From Halalkalibacterium ligniniphilum (GTDB lineage: Bacteria; Bacillota; Bacilli; Bacillales; Bacillaceae_D): a stretch of DNA of 52,500 bases. Location: assembly GCF_000334155.1 (NCBI RefSeq), contig NZ_ANNK01000142.1:1-52500 (forward strand), in the 5' to 3' direction. Below the pieces are notes generated by a model. That model was not told the DNA's origin. It did no database searches and saw only the letters and a program-made list of their open reading frames with translations. A program made the position numbers and the translations under genes. The number at the start of each line of letters is the position of its first letter. Position 1 is the stretch's first letter. This document shows positions 35,428 to 44,655 of this stretch, piece by piece.

Positions 35428-37635
35428 TTAGTTTTTGATCTTGCTACCTGAGCTGTTAGGTAACATCACCTCCCGTTCGTAATCAAGCGTCGCATCTTCT
35501 GCAACCGCGAATGGAACAACACCATTTGCTGCATCGGTATGGGCAGTCATACGATTGCTTGCTGCAACAAGGCGTTGGCGTTGACGAATTGTAGCCAATC
35601 TCTCTTTCCCTAGCTGCTGTCGTTCTTTCGGAATGTTTTCAAACGAGTAACGAAGCTCTCCTTGACGCAACGCTTCTCGGTCCAAAAATTGAATCTCTCT
35701 TTCCCTTAAGCCAAGATAGAGTAAATCCCCTGTTTTTAAATAAAGAATGCCACCATCCTCTTTTGCTTCCGGTGTCATATGACCAATCGCTGCACCATAG
35801 GTCACACCTGAATAACGGCCATCACTAATTAACGTCGCAATTCCTTTAAGCTTGCGATTCGCATTAATATGCTGCATTGGCGTAAACATCTCTGGCATTC
35901 CAAACGCCTGTGGACCTTGCCCAGAAATAATGACGGCAATTTTCATGACTTCCTCATTGACCATTTTTGTAAATAAGTCATCGTAGGAATCATCTTTCCA
36001 TTCTTCATATGCTTTCTCGTCATTATGCTTTATTGCCGCTAGCAAATCTTCGTGAGCAAAGCTTTGCTTCTCTTTTAATTTTTGAAGAAGGCTTGAGTCT
36101 AATAAGCTTTCGTTTGCATCATCTTCATTTTCATAATAAAGAACAAGGGCAACTTTTTTATCAAATGCATCAAGCTGAGATGTTGCCATGCCACTAATCT
36201 TCACAACAGCACTCTCAAAGAAATTCCCTGTTAATACATCGACCCCACTAAACGGACGTCTTGGTTTTGAAAGAATAATTGGATTGTCTTTTACATTTGA
36301 TGCTGGCAGATTATCCGTCATCGTCAGTCGCTCTTTCCACGTTTGTCCTGTGACAGTTGGGGCATCCACATCCATTGGCACACCGTTCTCAAGCAATTCA
36401 TAAAACAGAGATTCCATTCCCCTGCTTTCACTATCACAGCATTGCATCGCTAAAGCGAAAATGTCCCGTCCTTGCGTTAGACTGTAGTTAAACAGATCCG
36501 GAATTGGATGTTCATGATGAATGCGGTCTAAATCCCACAGACTGAATTTGTAGCCACCGTACAGCATTCCTGCAACGACGTGCATCATTAAGTTGGTTGA
36601 ACCACCTGATGCACTATGGATACGAATGGCGTTTTTGATATTGGCAGCCATAATATTTGCTGCACCAAAAATAGGGTCATTGATCTGGGAAACAAGACTA
36701 TCTATCGCTTCATTAATCTGTGATTGCTCAGGTGGAGCCGTTAATAGTTCAAGTGCAGGATGTACAAGACCAAGGCCTGCTACAAGATGTCTCGAGCTAT
36801 TTCCTGTACCATTAAATGCACAAACCCCTCCCTGCCCATCACAGGTTGCTACGGCCAAACGCTTCTCATAATCCTTATGAGCTGCCTTCGTAATAATGCC
36901 TCGATCGGTTGCACGCTCAAGCACCCCTTGGAATGCTGTATTCGACGAGCACTGTAAGATATAAGCCATTGCATCACGAAGGTCATAAGCTACATCTTCA
37001 GCACCTTGCTGTTCAGCTCGTTTTGCTACGTCTTCCAGCTCTGCAAATAATTGTACTGGAATTGTTCCTCCTTGAAGAACATGTGCAGGTGCAAATGTGG
37101 CAAAAAACGGAGCTTCCCCGCGTGTTTTCCGGATCCGATCAAGATGAGCAACGGCACTAACAACGCCCAAAGGTTGTTTGTCACAGCCTTGGATAACGAA
37201 AGCACCATGATAGCTATGGGCTTCAATTTGGTTTACAACCATTTGTGCCACAGCATTCCTGCTTTGTAATGAGTAACTCATTCCTTGGTTACTCTGTGCC
37301 GTTCCATCACACATAACAGGTGTTGAAAAATAAAAGGGTACACCACCATTTTGCCAAATCCGAATCGCTGCACGAGCGGATGTTTGAAAATCCATAATGT
37401 GAGCTGGATGGTCAGATGAACCACCAATAATTGCAATACGCGGAGCATTCTCTTCAAGTCGATTGTAAATCTCTTCGAGGGTCCAATCCGGGGTGCCCCC
37501 TTCATAGCTTGGACCTAGGATTTGCTTTGAACGATCAAGTAATCCAGCAACGGTGATTGGTTCGTTCGCTTTTCCTTGCACATTATCTCGGTAAGGATTC
37601 ACCTTGTTTTCGATAAGAGGAAATTTATTGTTCAT
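35428..37635 (-). CDS. IlvD/Edd-family dehydratase, probably a sugar-acid dehydratase
   Basis: A 735-residue iron-sulfur dehydratase of the IlvD/Edd family, which removes water from dihydroxy or sugar acids to give 2-keto-3-deoxy acids. It has cysteines in VMCDGTAQSNQGMSYSLQ, VIQGCDKQPLGVV and GQGGVCAFNGTGNSSRHL, then SGGSTNLMMH, and later LISDGRYSGVTYGAAIGHMT. It is longer than typical members (550-660 residues), with extra sequence near 490-570. It may correspond to xylonate or arabinonate dehydratases of the YjhG/YagF group, but is divergent. The start is ATG 37635 after AAAGGAGAGG; the open frame upstream overlaps the permease gene and is not used. Confidence 0.82.
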   Translation of the reverse strand: MNNKFPLIENKVNPYRDNVQGKANEPITVAGLLDRSKQILGPSYEGGTPDWTLEEIYNRLEENAPRIAIIGGSSDHPAHIMDFQTSARAAIRIWQNGGVPFYFSTPVMCDGTAQSNQGMSYSLQSRNAVAQMVVNQIEAHSYHGAFVIQGCDKQPLGVVSAVAHLDRIRKTRGEAPFFATFAPAHVLQGGTIPVQLFAELEDVAKRAEQQGAEDVAYDLRDAMAYILQCSSNTAFQGVLERATDRGIITKAAHKDYEKRLAVATCDGQGGVCAFNGTGNSSRHLVAGLGLVHPALELLTAPPEQSQINEAIDSLVSQINDPIFGAANIMAANIKNAIRIHSASGGSTNLMMHVVAGMLYGGYKFSLWDLDRIHHEHPIPDLFNYSLTQGRDIFALAMQCCDSESRGMESLFYELLENGVPMDVDAPTVTGQTWKERLTMTDNLPASNVKDNPIILSKPRRPFSGVDVLTGNFFESAVVKISGMATSQLDAFDKKVALVLYYENEDDANESLLDSSLLQKLKEKQSFAHEDLLAAIKHNDEKAYEEWKDDSYDDLFTKMVNEEVMKIAVIISGQGPQAFGMPEMFTPMQHINANRKLKGIATLISDGRYSGVTYGAAIGHMTPEAKEDGGILYLKTGDLLYLGLREREIQFLDREALRQGELRYSFENIPKERQQLGKERLATIRQRQRLVAASNRMTAHTDAANGVVPFAVAEDATLDYEREVMLPNSSGSKIKN

Positions 37636-37663
37636 TCCACCTCTCCTTTCTAGCTTTTTTTTA

Positions 37664-39010
37664 TTAGCCATACAAAACATACATGAGATACGCCATTCCT
37701 GTTCCCAAACTACTAAACATAAAAGCAAAACCAAGATTCCATAAAGAAATTTGATACGGATTCCGATTTGTTAACAGGCCTGTAATGGAGACAGAAATAT
37801 TAAAGGGTCCTGCCATGACAGTAGATAGACCTGCAATAATTAATACAATTGCAATACTTATTGGCGGGATTGTTCCGAGCATTGGCTGTATTAATTCCCC
37901 GATAATACTCATCGTGACAAGTGGGTGAAAGCCAACCATTGCTAATCCCAAAAAAAGTAATTGAATGAATAAAAACACAGCGATTGGGTACTCCATTAAT
38001 AAAAGAAATGGCACTTGAAGAATATCCATATACACGGTGTTATTTAATGATTGAATAAAAAATCCAACAGCAAGAAATAAAACAACATAATTTTGCAAAT
38101 TTGATACACGTTGCTTCCATGCATTAATCCCAAACGTAAGATAGCTGCGGATTCGCCGAATCATTAATGCCCAAAAAAACGAGTACGGAATAATGATAAG
38201 AGCAACCGTCTCTAAAAATGACAGTTCAAAAAACTCACCTGTAAGGATAATCACAACGATAAAAAGAATTAAGTAACAAAGGAGCACCGTGATTTTCCGA
38301 AACACTTTCACAAGATCAACTGTATCCTGCTCTAAAGAAAATGGGTATTTTTTATACTTGCGACCGTTTAGCCATGTAATCAATAACAAGAAAAAGGAGA
38401 AACTTAAAAGCCATGGTAATAAGGAGAGGTAGCTTGCACCTGTAATATCAATCGACATAGCTACTAAAATTTCCATCGGGCTCCAGACGAGACAAAGGGC
38501 ATAGCCCCGAAGCATCGCTTGACTAATAAATGTATCGCGTAACGTTTTACTAAGCTCTTTCATATTAGAAAAAACAACTTGGTAAACGAAAGGAAGCGTA
38601 CCAATATTCAAGAACATTCCTATTAAATAACTAACAGAAGCTGTTCGACCAAAAAAGCTACCAAGGTTGGTCACATTCACGGTCAATAATTTATTCATTG
38701 TCCGATCATAGCGGCCAATAACAATAATGCTGTTTATAAAAGGTAAAACGACAAACATTGCGATCAACACAACGGTAGATGTCATCGAAAGAGGGATGTC
38801 TATTATTCGACTTTCTGTTTGAAAATAGAGCAAGAGCCCGACAAGAAGAAAGAGCCCACCAGTTATTTTGTAAAGGCGCTTTGCCTTAGGAAATGATAGA
38901 ACAATTGAAAGAAAGACAATGGTTCCTATGGCATATTCAAGCCAAATATTCGAAAGAAAAAGACTAATAAAGAACAGCCCAACTAAGCTTGAATATAGGT
39001 AGATGATCAT
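37664..39010 (-). CDS. Polytopic membrane transporter, LarA-linked
   Basis: A 448-residue protein with about 11-12 hydrophobic helices and no soluble domain. I do not recognise a specific family; the layout, with a cytoplasmic loop near residues 215-240 (WLNGRKYKKYPFSLEQDTVD) and a final glycine-rich helix, resembles ion-transporter-superfamily carriers for organic acids. Its ATG follows the LarA-family gene stop by 2 bp, so the two are translated together. It probably moves the LarA-family substrate or product across the membrane. That is inference from position. Confidence 0.75.
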   Translation of the reverse strand: MIIYLYSSLVGLFFISLFLSNIWLEYAIGTIVFLSIVLSFPKAKRLYKITGGLFLLVGLLLYFQTESRIIDIPLSMTSTVVLIAMFVVLPFINSIIVIGRYDRTMNKLLTVNVTNLGSFFGRTASVSYLIGMFLNIGTLPFVYQVVFSNMKELSKTLRDTFISQAMLRGYALCLVWSPMEILVAMSIDITGASYLSLLPWLLSFSFFLLLITWLNGRKYKKYPFSLEQDTVDLVKVFRKITVLLCYLILFIVVIILTGEFFELSFLETVALIIIPYSFFWALMIRRIRSYLTFGINAWKQRVSNLQNYVVLFLAVGFFIQSLNNTVYMDILQVPFLLLMEYPIAVFLFIQLLFLGLAMVGFHPLVTMSIIGELIQPMLGTIPPISIAIVLIIAGLSTVMAGPFNISVSITGLLTNRNPYQISLWNLGFAFMFSSLGTGMAYLMYVLYG

Positions 39011-39012
39011 CT

Positions 39013-40281
39013 TTAATGAAACGTCATTTCTGTAGGTTCACTCACAATTTCCAGGTCGGGATGCTCCTTTGCAAAATTATATAGACATTCAGACATCCAA
39101 ATCTCCTTTATGTCTAATGTATTTGCAATTCGTACAATCTTCACTTTATCCGGTGTGAGCGTATTACATGTCTTAATCCCAGCTTTTACAGCCAGTTCTG
39201 CTGTCGAAAGAAACATAGGAAGCTTAACAACCTCCACCACTGTACTCGTTAAAGCATTTGCATATCCTTTTTCCCATTTAATCTCTTCAAACACTTTTTT
39301 CGTCGTAAAATCTGCATGGCCAATGCCATTCGCATTCCCATGTGTCTTTTCTGTTAAGCCCAATACAACAATGCGTCTTACATCGGGTCCACCACTTGCA
39401 TACGGCGTAGCGTATCGACCTGTAATATTAGGGTCCATACCGTCTCCCGAAATATCTTTTCCAATTTCATCAATGACCAGTACATCAATGTCATCAACCA
39501 TGATACGCGGCATACGTTCCTTCGCTTCGAGCAAAAGTTCTGGTTCCTTGCTTTCAAATTCTTCTGCTGGAATTGCCACAATTTTCGCAGGGCGATCAAA
39601 GGCATTTTCAATTGTTGCTAGCCCAAAAATAACTGGTGTCTTTTCAATTACAATTTTCGCCATTTGCGGCACATGCTCATCCATATGCTTAAAGCTATAT
39701 TTGTGAGCCGCTTCTGCTCCTTTTTGCTTCCCTAAACCAATCGTCACCATTTTCATCAATCCGCTTTCAACTTTTCCACGGAAGGCCGTGTGAGGTTTGA
39801 TACGGTTGATAATAATAATTTTGTCGGCTTCGTACGCAAGCTTGTCTGTATAAATAGGCAAGCCATTTTCTAAACGCCCAACTTCGACAACTTCCATGCT
39901 CGAACGAATTGGAGCTTCCACCGTTTCTTCATTGACACCAAGCTGTGCAAGAACCTCCGCTTGCCCTTCATCAGTGGCACCACCATGACTTCCCATTGCA
40001 GGAACAATAAATGGTTCCCCTCCAACACGTTTCACACTACGAACAACCTCTCGAGTAATAATTGGAAGATCAGCAACACCACGGCTTCCTACTGCAATCG
40101 CCACTTTATCTCCACTTTTAATGCGTGAGAGAACATTCGCTTGTTCAATCGCAGTCCTAACCTCTGCAGGTACATCTTTGATTTCTGGTGCCACGAAACG
40201 CTGCCGAACTTTGAACATTTTAGGAATGGAAACGTCATTAAGTAATTTTTCAACAATCTCCAATTGTAACCCTTCTTTCAT
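39013..40281 (-). CDS. LarA-family nickel-pincer racemase/epimerase
   Basis: A 422-residue protein of the LarA (DUF2088) superfamily. It has AIAVGSRGVADLPIITREVV, VPAMGSHGGATDEGQ, IIIINRIKPHTAFRGKVESG then LMKMVTIGLGKQKGA. It differs from classical lactate racemase and looks like one of the LarA homologues acting on other 2-hydroxy acids or sugar acids. These enzymes need the nickel-pincer nucleotide, and split larC genes are encoded at 25840-27133. The start ATG 40281 has a weak ribosome binding site. It lies 40 bp after the second dctP. Confidence 0.85.
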   Translation of the reverse strand: MKEGLQLEIVEKLLNDVSIPKMFKVRQRFVAPEIKDVPAEVRTAIEQANVLSRIKSGDKVAIAVGSRGVADLPIITREVVRSVKRVGGEPFIVPAMGSHGGATDEGQAEVLAQLGVNEETVEAPIRSSMEVVEVGRLENGLPIYTDKLAYEADKIIIINRIKPHTAFRGKVESGLMKMVTIGLGKQKGAEAAHKYSFKHMDEHVPQMAKIVIEKTPVIFGLATIENAFDRPAKIVAIPAEEFESKEPELLLEAKERMPRIMVDDIDVLVIDEIGKDISGDGMDPNITGRYATPYASGGPDVRRIVVLGLTEKTHGNANGIGHADFTTKKVFEEIKWEKGYANALTSTVVEVVKLPMFLSTAELAVKAGIKTCNTLTPDKVKIVRIANTLDIKEIWMSECLYNFAKEHPDLEIVSEPTEMTFH

Positions 40282-40320
40282 TTTGTTTAGGGGAAAGCCT
40301 AAGACTTCCCCCTTATGCGA

Positions 40321-41373
40321 TTAATTCGCTTCTGCACGAATACGTTCAACCATATCTTCAGCCCAATCGTATTGCTCAAAGAAAGAATCATACATTGGCT
40401 GTGCAGCATCTCTCATTTGCTGACGGAATTCGTCACTAGGCGTTGTGAACGTGAGCCCCTGCTCTTCTAAATAAGCTTTGTCTTCCTCATAACTATTTTC
40501 TATTAATTCGAACTCATAGGCTGCCGCTTCTGTTGATGCCTCTTGAATCACTTCTTGCTGTTCAGGAGTGAGGCCATTCCAGAAATTAGAGTTAATAATG
40601 TACAAGTTAGGACTGAACATATGATAGGATTCTAAAACATCGGATTGTACTTCATACCAGCCTGACGCACGTAATGTCGCAATTGGGTTTTCTTGACCAG
40701 CGATTACGCCTTGCTCAAGACCTGTAAACACTTCAGAAATGGCAAGTGGTGTAACGTTTGTACCCATTAGCTCCCATAGCTCAATATAGTTAGGAATATT
40801 CGGCGTTCTAATACGGAACCCTTTAAAATCTTCCATACTTTCAATTGGTTTATCACTCGAGACCATACGGAAACCGTTCGCACTCCAAGCAAGTGGTTTT
40901 ACACCGTGGATTTTTTCAAGATCAGCCGTTAACTCTTCACCAATTGGTCCATTTAATACGTTTTTCACATGCTCGTAATCTTCAAATAAAAATGGCCATT
41001 CGCCAACTGCAAGCTTTTCAACGGATGACTGCATAATCATTCCAGGAATACCCATCTCAATCGTACCATTTCGGACACCATCATAAAATTCCTGCTCAGC
41101 ACCAAGCTGACTATTCGGATAAATCTCAACCGTTAAGGTTCCACCTGAGTTTTCTTCTACCATTGGCTTAAATACTTCCTTAAGCGCAACGTTTTGTGGA
41201 TGGTCTTCAGCAAAATAGTGTGCAATCTTAATGTTTTTTGTTTCGACAGGTGCTCCGTCTCCATCTGAAGCTGTTGATCCTCCTGTTTCAGAGCCTCCAC
41301 CACAAGCAGCTAGAACAAGGACTGACGCCATCGTCAATGCAGTTAAACCACCAAACAAACGACTTTTCTTCAT
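40321..41373 (-). CDS. dctP: TRAP transporter substrate-binding protein DctP (second copy)
   Basis: A 350-residue lipoprotein: signal MKKSRLFGGLTALTMASVLV with lipobox VLAACGGG. It has KIAHYFAEDHPQNVALKEVF, ANGFRMVSSDKPIESMEDFK and EQGVIAGQENPIATLR, the DctP substrate region. The start is ATG 41373 with GGGGGAA. It is in the operon with dctQ and dctM and is their most likely partner. It differs substantially from the DctP at 27466. Confidence 0.93.
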   Translation of the reverse strand: MKKSRLFGGLTALTMASVLVLAACGGGSETGGSTASDGDGAPVETKNIKIAHYFAEDHPQNVALKEVFKPMVEENSGGTLTVEIYPNSQLGAEQEFYDGVRNGTIEMGIPGMIMQSSVEKLAVGEWPFLFEDYEHVKNVLNGPIGEELTADLEKIHGVKPLAWSANGFRMVSSDKPIESMEDFKGFRIRTPNIPNYIELWELMGTNVTPLAISEVFTGLEQGVIAGQENPIATLRASGWYEVQSDVLESYHMFSPNLYIINSNFWNGLTPEQQEVIQEASTEAAAYEFELIENSYEEDKAYLEEQGLTFTTPSDEFRQQMRDAAQPMYDSFFEQYDWAEDMVERIRAEAN

Positions 41374-41438
41374 GTTTCTTTCCCCCTTAATCATCTTTTT
41401 TATCAGTAACCATAATGGATTACTATCAGGTTAAAAAA

Positions 41439-42416
41439 TTACTTTTTCACGCTGACAAGCTCTTTATTCACAAGGTATTTTGGTAAATTTCCCTTCACAA
41501 CATCGGCAACATTTTGAGCAACTTTTTGTTTTAACTCAAGCTGTGATTCTTCTGAATACCAAGCCACATGTGGGTTTAGAATCACATTTTCCATTTTCAA
41601 TAATGGACTATTAGAAGGAATTGGCTCTTCTTCTACAACATCAAGTGCAGCTCCAGCTATTTCTTCGTTTTGTAAAGCACGAACGAGTGCTTTTTCGTCA
41701 ATCACAGGGCCTCTTGCTGTATTAATAATGAAGGCTTCCTTCTTCATTGCTTTAAACTGCTCATCACTTATTAACCCTTTGGTTCCATTTGTCAGTGGAG
41801 CGTGTACAGAAATAAAATCTGACTGTCTACATAATTCATTTAGTTCTAATAATTCAACACCCATTTCAGCTGCAACCTCTTTTGGCATAAATGGATCATA
41901 GGCAACAACCTTAATCCCAAACACTTGAGCTTTCTTCGCCAATGTTTGTGGAATTTTACCAAAACCAACAAGACCAAGCACTCGATCACGCAATCGATAA
42001 ATTGGAATCCCTTTTTTATAATCCCATACGTTGTTTTTCACATAATCATTTAACAAAACGACTTTACGAGCTGCCGCCATCAAAAGAGCAAACGCATGGT
42101 CAGACACTTCATCCATGCAATAGTCTGTCACATTACCGACAAGGATCCCCTTTTCTGTAGCCGCTTTCAAATCAATCGTATTGACTCCCACACCATAACG
42201 TGAAATGACTTTACAATTTTCTAGCTGCTCAATTACCTTCCGGGAAATGGGCGCATATTGATTAATAATTCCATCTGCATCCTTACAAGCTTCAATCACT
42301 TCTTCTTCCGTTCGACACTGGGCACGAACTAGCTCAGCTCCAACCTCATTCAAGATTTCTTCCTCTGGTGCTAGTGAAGCAAATTCAAAATCTGTGATAA
42401 CAACTTTAAATGACAT
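41439..42416 (-). CDS. D-2-hydroxyacid dehydrogenase
   Basis: A 325-residue NAD-dependent D-isomer-specific 2-hydroxyacid dehydrogenase. It has a substrate domain with GIINQYAPISRKVIEQL, the Rossmann motif VLGLVGFGKIPQTLA, HAPLTNGTKGLIS, NTARGPVIDEKALVRAL with catalytic Arg, and Glu/His in DVVEEEPIPSNSPLL and NPHVAWYS. It would reduce a 2-oxo acid or oxidise a D-2-hydroxy acid made in the pathway. The start is ATG 42416 with AAGGAG ten bases upstream. It lies between the TRAP permease and binding-protein genes. Confidence 0.92.
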   Translation of the reverse strand: MSFKVVITDFEFASLAPEEEILNEVGAELVRAQCRTEEEVIEACKDADGIINQYAPISRKVIEQLENCKVISRYGVGVNTIDLKAATEKGILVGNVTDYCMDEVSDHAFALLMAAARKVVLLNDYVKNNVWDYKKGIPIYRLRDRVLGLVGFGKIPQTLAKKAQVFGIKVVAYDPFMPKEVAAEMGVELLELNELCRQSDFISVHAPLTNGTKGLISDEQFKAMKKEAFIINTARGPVIDEKALVRALQNEEIAGAALDVVEEEPIPSNSPLLKMENVILNPHVAWYSEESQLELKQKVAQNVADVVKGNLPKYLVNKELVSVKK

Positions 42417-42440
42417 ATCTATCAATCTCCTTTTATTTTT

Positions 42441-43721
42441 TTACTGTGTCAGCCATTCAAGTGGTACGGTGACAAGCTGCGGGAATAATACGAGTAAAAA
42501 TAGAACCGTAACTTGAACAAGTAAAAATGGCCAAATCCCTTTTGTGATCTCAATAATGCTGATTTTGCTAATTCCACATGCTACATAAAGAACTGTTCCA
42601 ACTGGTGGTGTAATGAGTCCGATACATAAATTGATAACCATTAAGATACCGAAATAGACAGGGTCAATTCCAAGAGCAGTCACAGCTGGTAACAGCACTG
42701 GTGTGAAAATTAAGATCGCTGGAGTCATATCCATCACTACCCCAACCATTAAGAGGAAAACCATAATAATTAGTAATAAGACAACAGGACTTTCTGTTAA
42801 ACCAGTTAAGAAAGAAACAAGCTCTGCCGGTATTTGTGCAACCGTAATAACCCATGATGTTACAAGTGCTGCTGCTGCAAGAAACATGACCACACCTGTT
42901 GTTTTTGCAGAAGCAACAAGCACTTCAGGTAAAGCTTTTATTTTTAAATCTCCACGATAAACTGTAAGACTAATGAGAAGGGCATACACACACGCAATAA
43001 CTGCCGCTTCTGTCGGGGTAAAAATCCCACCGCGTAGACCGACAATAATGATAAAAGGTAAGAAAAGAGCCCAAACTGCTTGACCAAGCGCTCGAAGTCT
43101 TTCTTTCCCTGATGCTTTCTCCATCTTTTCATAGTTTCCACGTTTTGCGACAAAGTACCATGCGAAGATTAAACCGACTGCAAATAATAGTCCTGGAACA
43201 ATACCTGCCATAAATAGCTGTGTAATTGAGACCCCGCCAATTACCCCATACATAATGAGCGGGATACTTGGTGGAATAATTGGAGCAATGATACCAGAAG
43301 AAGCTACAAGTCCTGAGGCCCGTCTGATATCATAGCCGCGAGCAGCCATCATCGGAATTAAAATTGCCCCAAGCGCTGCTGTATCTGCTACGGCTGAGCC
43401 TGAAAGACCTGCAAAAATAACCCCTGCGATAATCGTAACGTAACCAAGACCACCACGAATGTGACCAACAAGTGTTGTTGCAAAGTGCACAACACGCCTT
43501 GAAATTCCGCCTGCATTCATAATTTCACCAGCAAGAATGAAGAATGGAATCGCCATTAACGGAAAATTATTCGCTCCATTTACTAGCTGTTGAGTAACAA
43601 TTTGCGGGTCAAAAATTCCCATTACTAACATCATTGCAACAGCGCTCATTAGCATTGAGAAAACAACTGGTACACCTAAGAACAAGAAGAAAAATAAAAC
43701 GCCTAAGAAAACCCAAATCAT
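42441..43721 (-). CDS. dctM: TRAP transporter large permease subunit DctM
   Basis: A 426-residue membrane protein with about 12 helices, the transport subunit of a TRAP carrier driven by the sodium gradient. The family motifs NFPLMAIPFFILAGEIMNAG, GAILIPMMAARGYDIRRASG, IPPSIPLIMYG and FTPTEAAVIACVYAL are present. Its ATG overlaps the dctQ stop (ATGA). Confidence 0.96.
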   Translation of the reverse strand: MIWVFLGVLFFFLFLGVPVVFSMLMSAVAMMLVMGIFDPQIVTQQLVNGANNFPLMAIPFFILAGEIMNAGGISRRVVHFATTLVGHIRGGLGYVTIIAGVIFAGLSGSAVADTAALGAILIPMMAARGYDIRRASGLVASSGIIAPIIPPSIPLIMYGVIGGVSITQLFMAGIVPGLLFAVGLIFAWYFVAKRGNYEKMEKASGKERLRALGQAVWALFLPFIIIVGLRGGIFTPTEAAVIACVYALLISLTVYRGDLKIKALPEVLVASAKTTGVVMFLAAAALVTSWVITVAQIPAELVSFLTGLTESPVVLLLIIMVFLLMVGVVMDMTPAILIFTPVLLPAVTALGIDPVYFGILMVINLCIGLITPPVGTVLYVACGISKISIIEITKGIWPFLLVQVTVLFLLVLFPQLVTVPLEWLTQ

Positions 43722-44230
43722 GATGTGCTTTCCTCCTCTTTAGCCTTCGCCCAAGATGGGAGATTTTGATTTAAAAACACATATTGTACCGTCTGCACGA
43801 AACTCATAATAATCATGATAGAAGCAGCAAATGTGGCTGCAAAGAACAAGATCGATAAAGGCATACCAGTTGCAGGCCCATAACTATTACTGTTTACTAC
43901 AATCATTTTTAAACCGCCATCGATAATAATCACTAATAAACCAATAATGACAATTTGATTAACAACATAGATAATTTTCTGACCAATCGGTGGTAGTACA
44001 CCAAGTAAGACGTCAACCCCTAAATGAGAGCGATCTTTGAATGCTGCAATCGCACCTAAGAAAACAATCCAGACAAACAAATAACGCGCCATTTCCTCAG
44101 ACCACGTGATCCCAGAATTAAAGCCGTATCTTAAAGCAACATTCATAAACACGAGAGTAACCATGGTAGTGAAAATCAATGTAATAGCTATTGTAAGAAG
44201 ACCATTTAAAATCTTTAAAACTTTTTGCAC
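43718..44230 (-). CDS. dctQ: TRAP transporter small permease subunit DctQ
   Basis: A 170-residue four-helix membrane protein of the DctQ family. It has NSGITWSEEMARYLFVWIVF then LGAIAAFKDRSHLGVDVLLG, which is the family signature. I choose GTG 44230, with GGGGG seven bases upstream; the open frame 28 codons longer lies across the operator. It is the first gene of the main catabolic operon, with the 17-bp palindrome 17 bp before the start. Confidence 0.92.
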   Translation of the reverse strand: MQKVLKILNGLLTIAITLIFTTMVTLVFMNVALRYGFNSGITWSEEMARYLFVWIVFLGAIAAFKDRSHLGVDVLLGVLPPIGQKIIYVVNQIVIIGLLVIIIDGGLKMIVVNSNSYGPATGMPLSILFFAATFAASIMIIMSFVQTVQYVFLNQNLPSWAKAKEEESTS

Positions 44231-44247
44231 CTTCAATCCCCCTATCT

Positions 44248-44264
44248 GTTTTATATTATAAAAC
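44248..44264. promoter_or_regulatory. 17-bp near-palindrome, candidate IclR operator before dctQ
   Basis: GTTTTATATTATAAAAC is identical to the copy at 33496-33512 and at the same distance from its start codon. It holds TATAAT on the minus strand, so a bound repressor would block the -10 region. Confidence 0.65.
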
Positions 44265-44608
44265 CATGTTTTGTCATTTGGTTTATATTGAGATTTTATT
44301 GAAAACCCTTTCAAAAGTCAATCTAATTTTTGAATTTTTTGTTACCTAATATTTTTAATTTTTGAAATACTATTACATTACGGGATCTTTAAATATCCCT
44401 TATGTTTTGTAGAGAAACAATGCAAAAGAGTAAAAATAGTATAATTATTTAATGATTTACCTAAATCCATAAAATCATTTAATTTTTCTCTTTAGTCTTT
44501 TTTCAACTCCTTAAAAAAACGCAAGGTACCCGCCTAGTGGTGACAAGTACTGATGCCTGTTGCTAGACAGCTTTGAATTGGAGCTTTTCTTGACTTTTAT
44601 ACAAAGAA
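44265..44608. other. Intergenic region between fumA and the TRAP operon
   Basis: About 340 bp with no credible gene. The right-hand part is A+T-rich and holds the dctQ promoter. A T/A-rich run and a G+C-richer piece (44520-44580) without open frame follow. Confidence 0.5.
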
Positions 44609-44640
44609 AAAAGCCGCAGCCAATACGCGCTGCGACTTTC
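44609..44640 (-). terminator. Terminator of the fumarase gene
   Basis: On the minus strand GTCGCAGC (44636-44629) pairs with GCTGCGGC (44620-44613) and is followed by TTTTTTC. It ends the fumA message 20 bp after its stop. Confidence 0.8.
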
Positions 44641-44655
44641 TGTCACTTGCTTTCC

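Noticed and set aside
37636-37734. Upstream extension of the IlvD/Edd dehydratase
   Set aside because: It overlaps the 3' end of the permease gene, while AAAGGAGAGG before ATG 37635 gives a normal start.
44231-44314. 28-residue N-terminal extension of DctQ
   Set aside because: It covers the promoter and palindrome and adds a polar stretch before the normal first helix.
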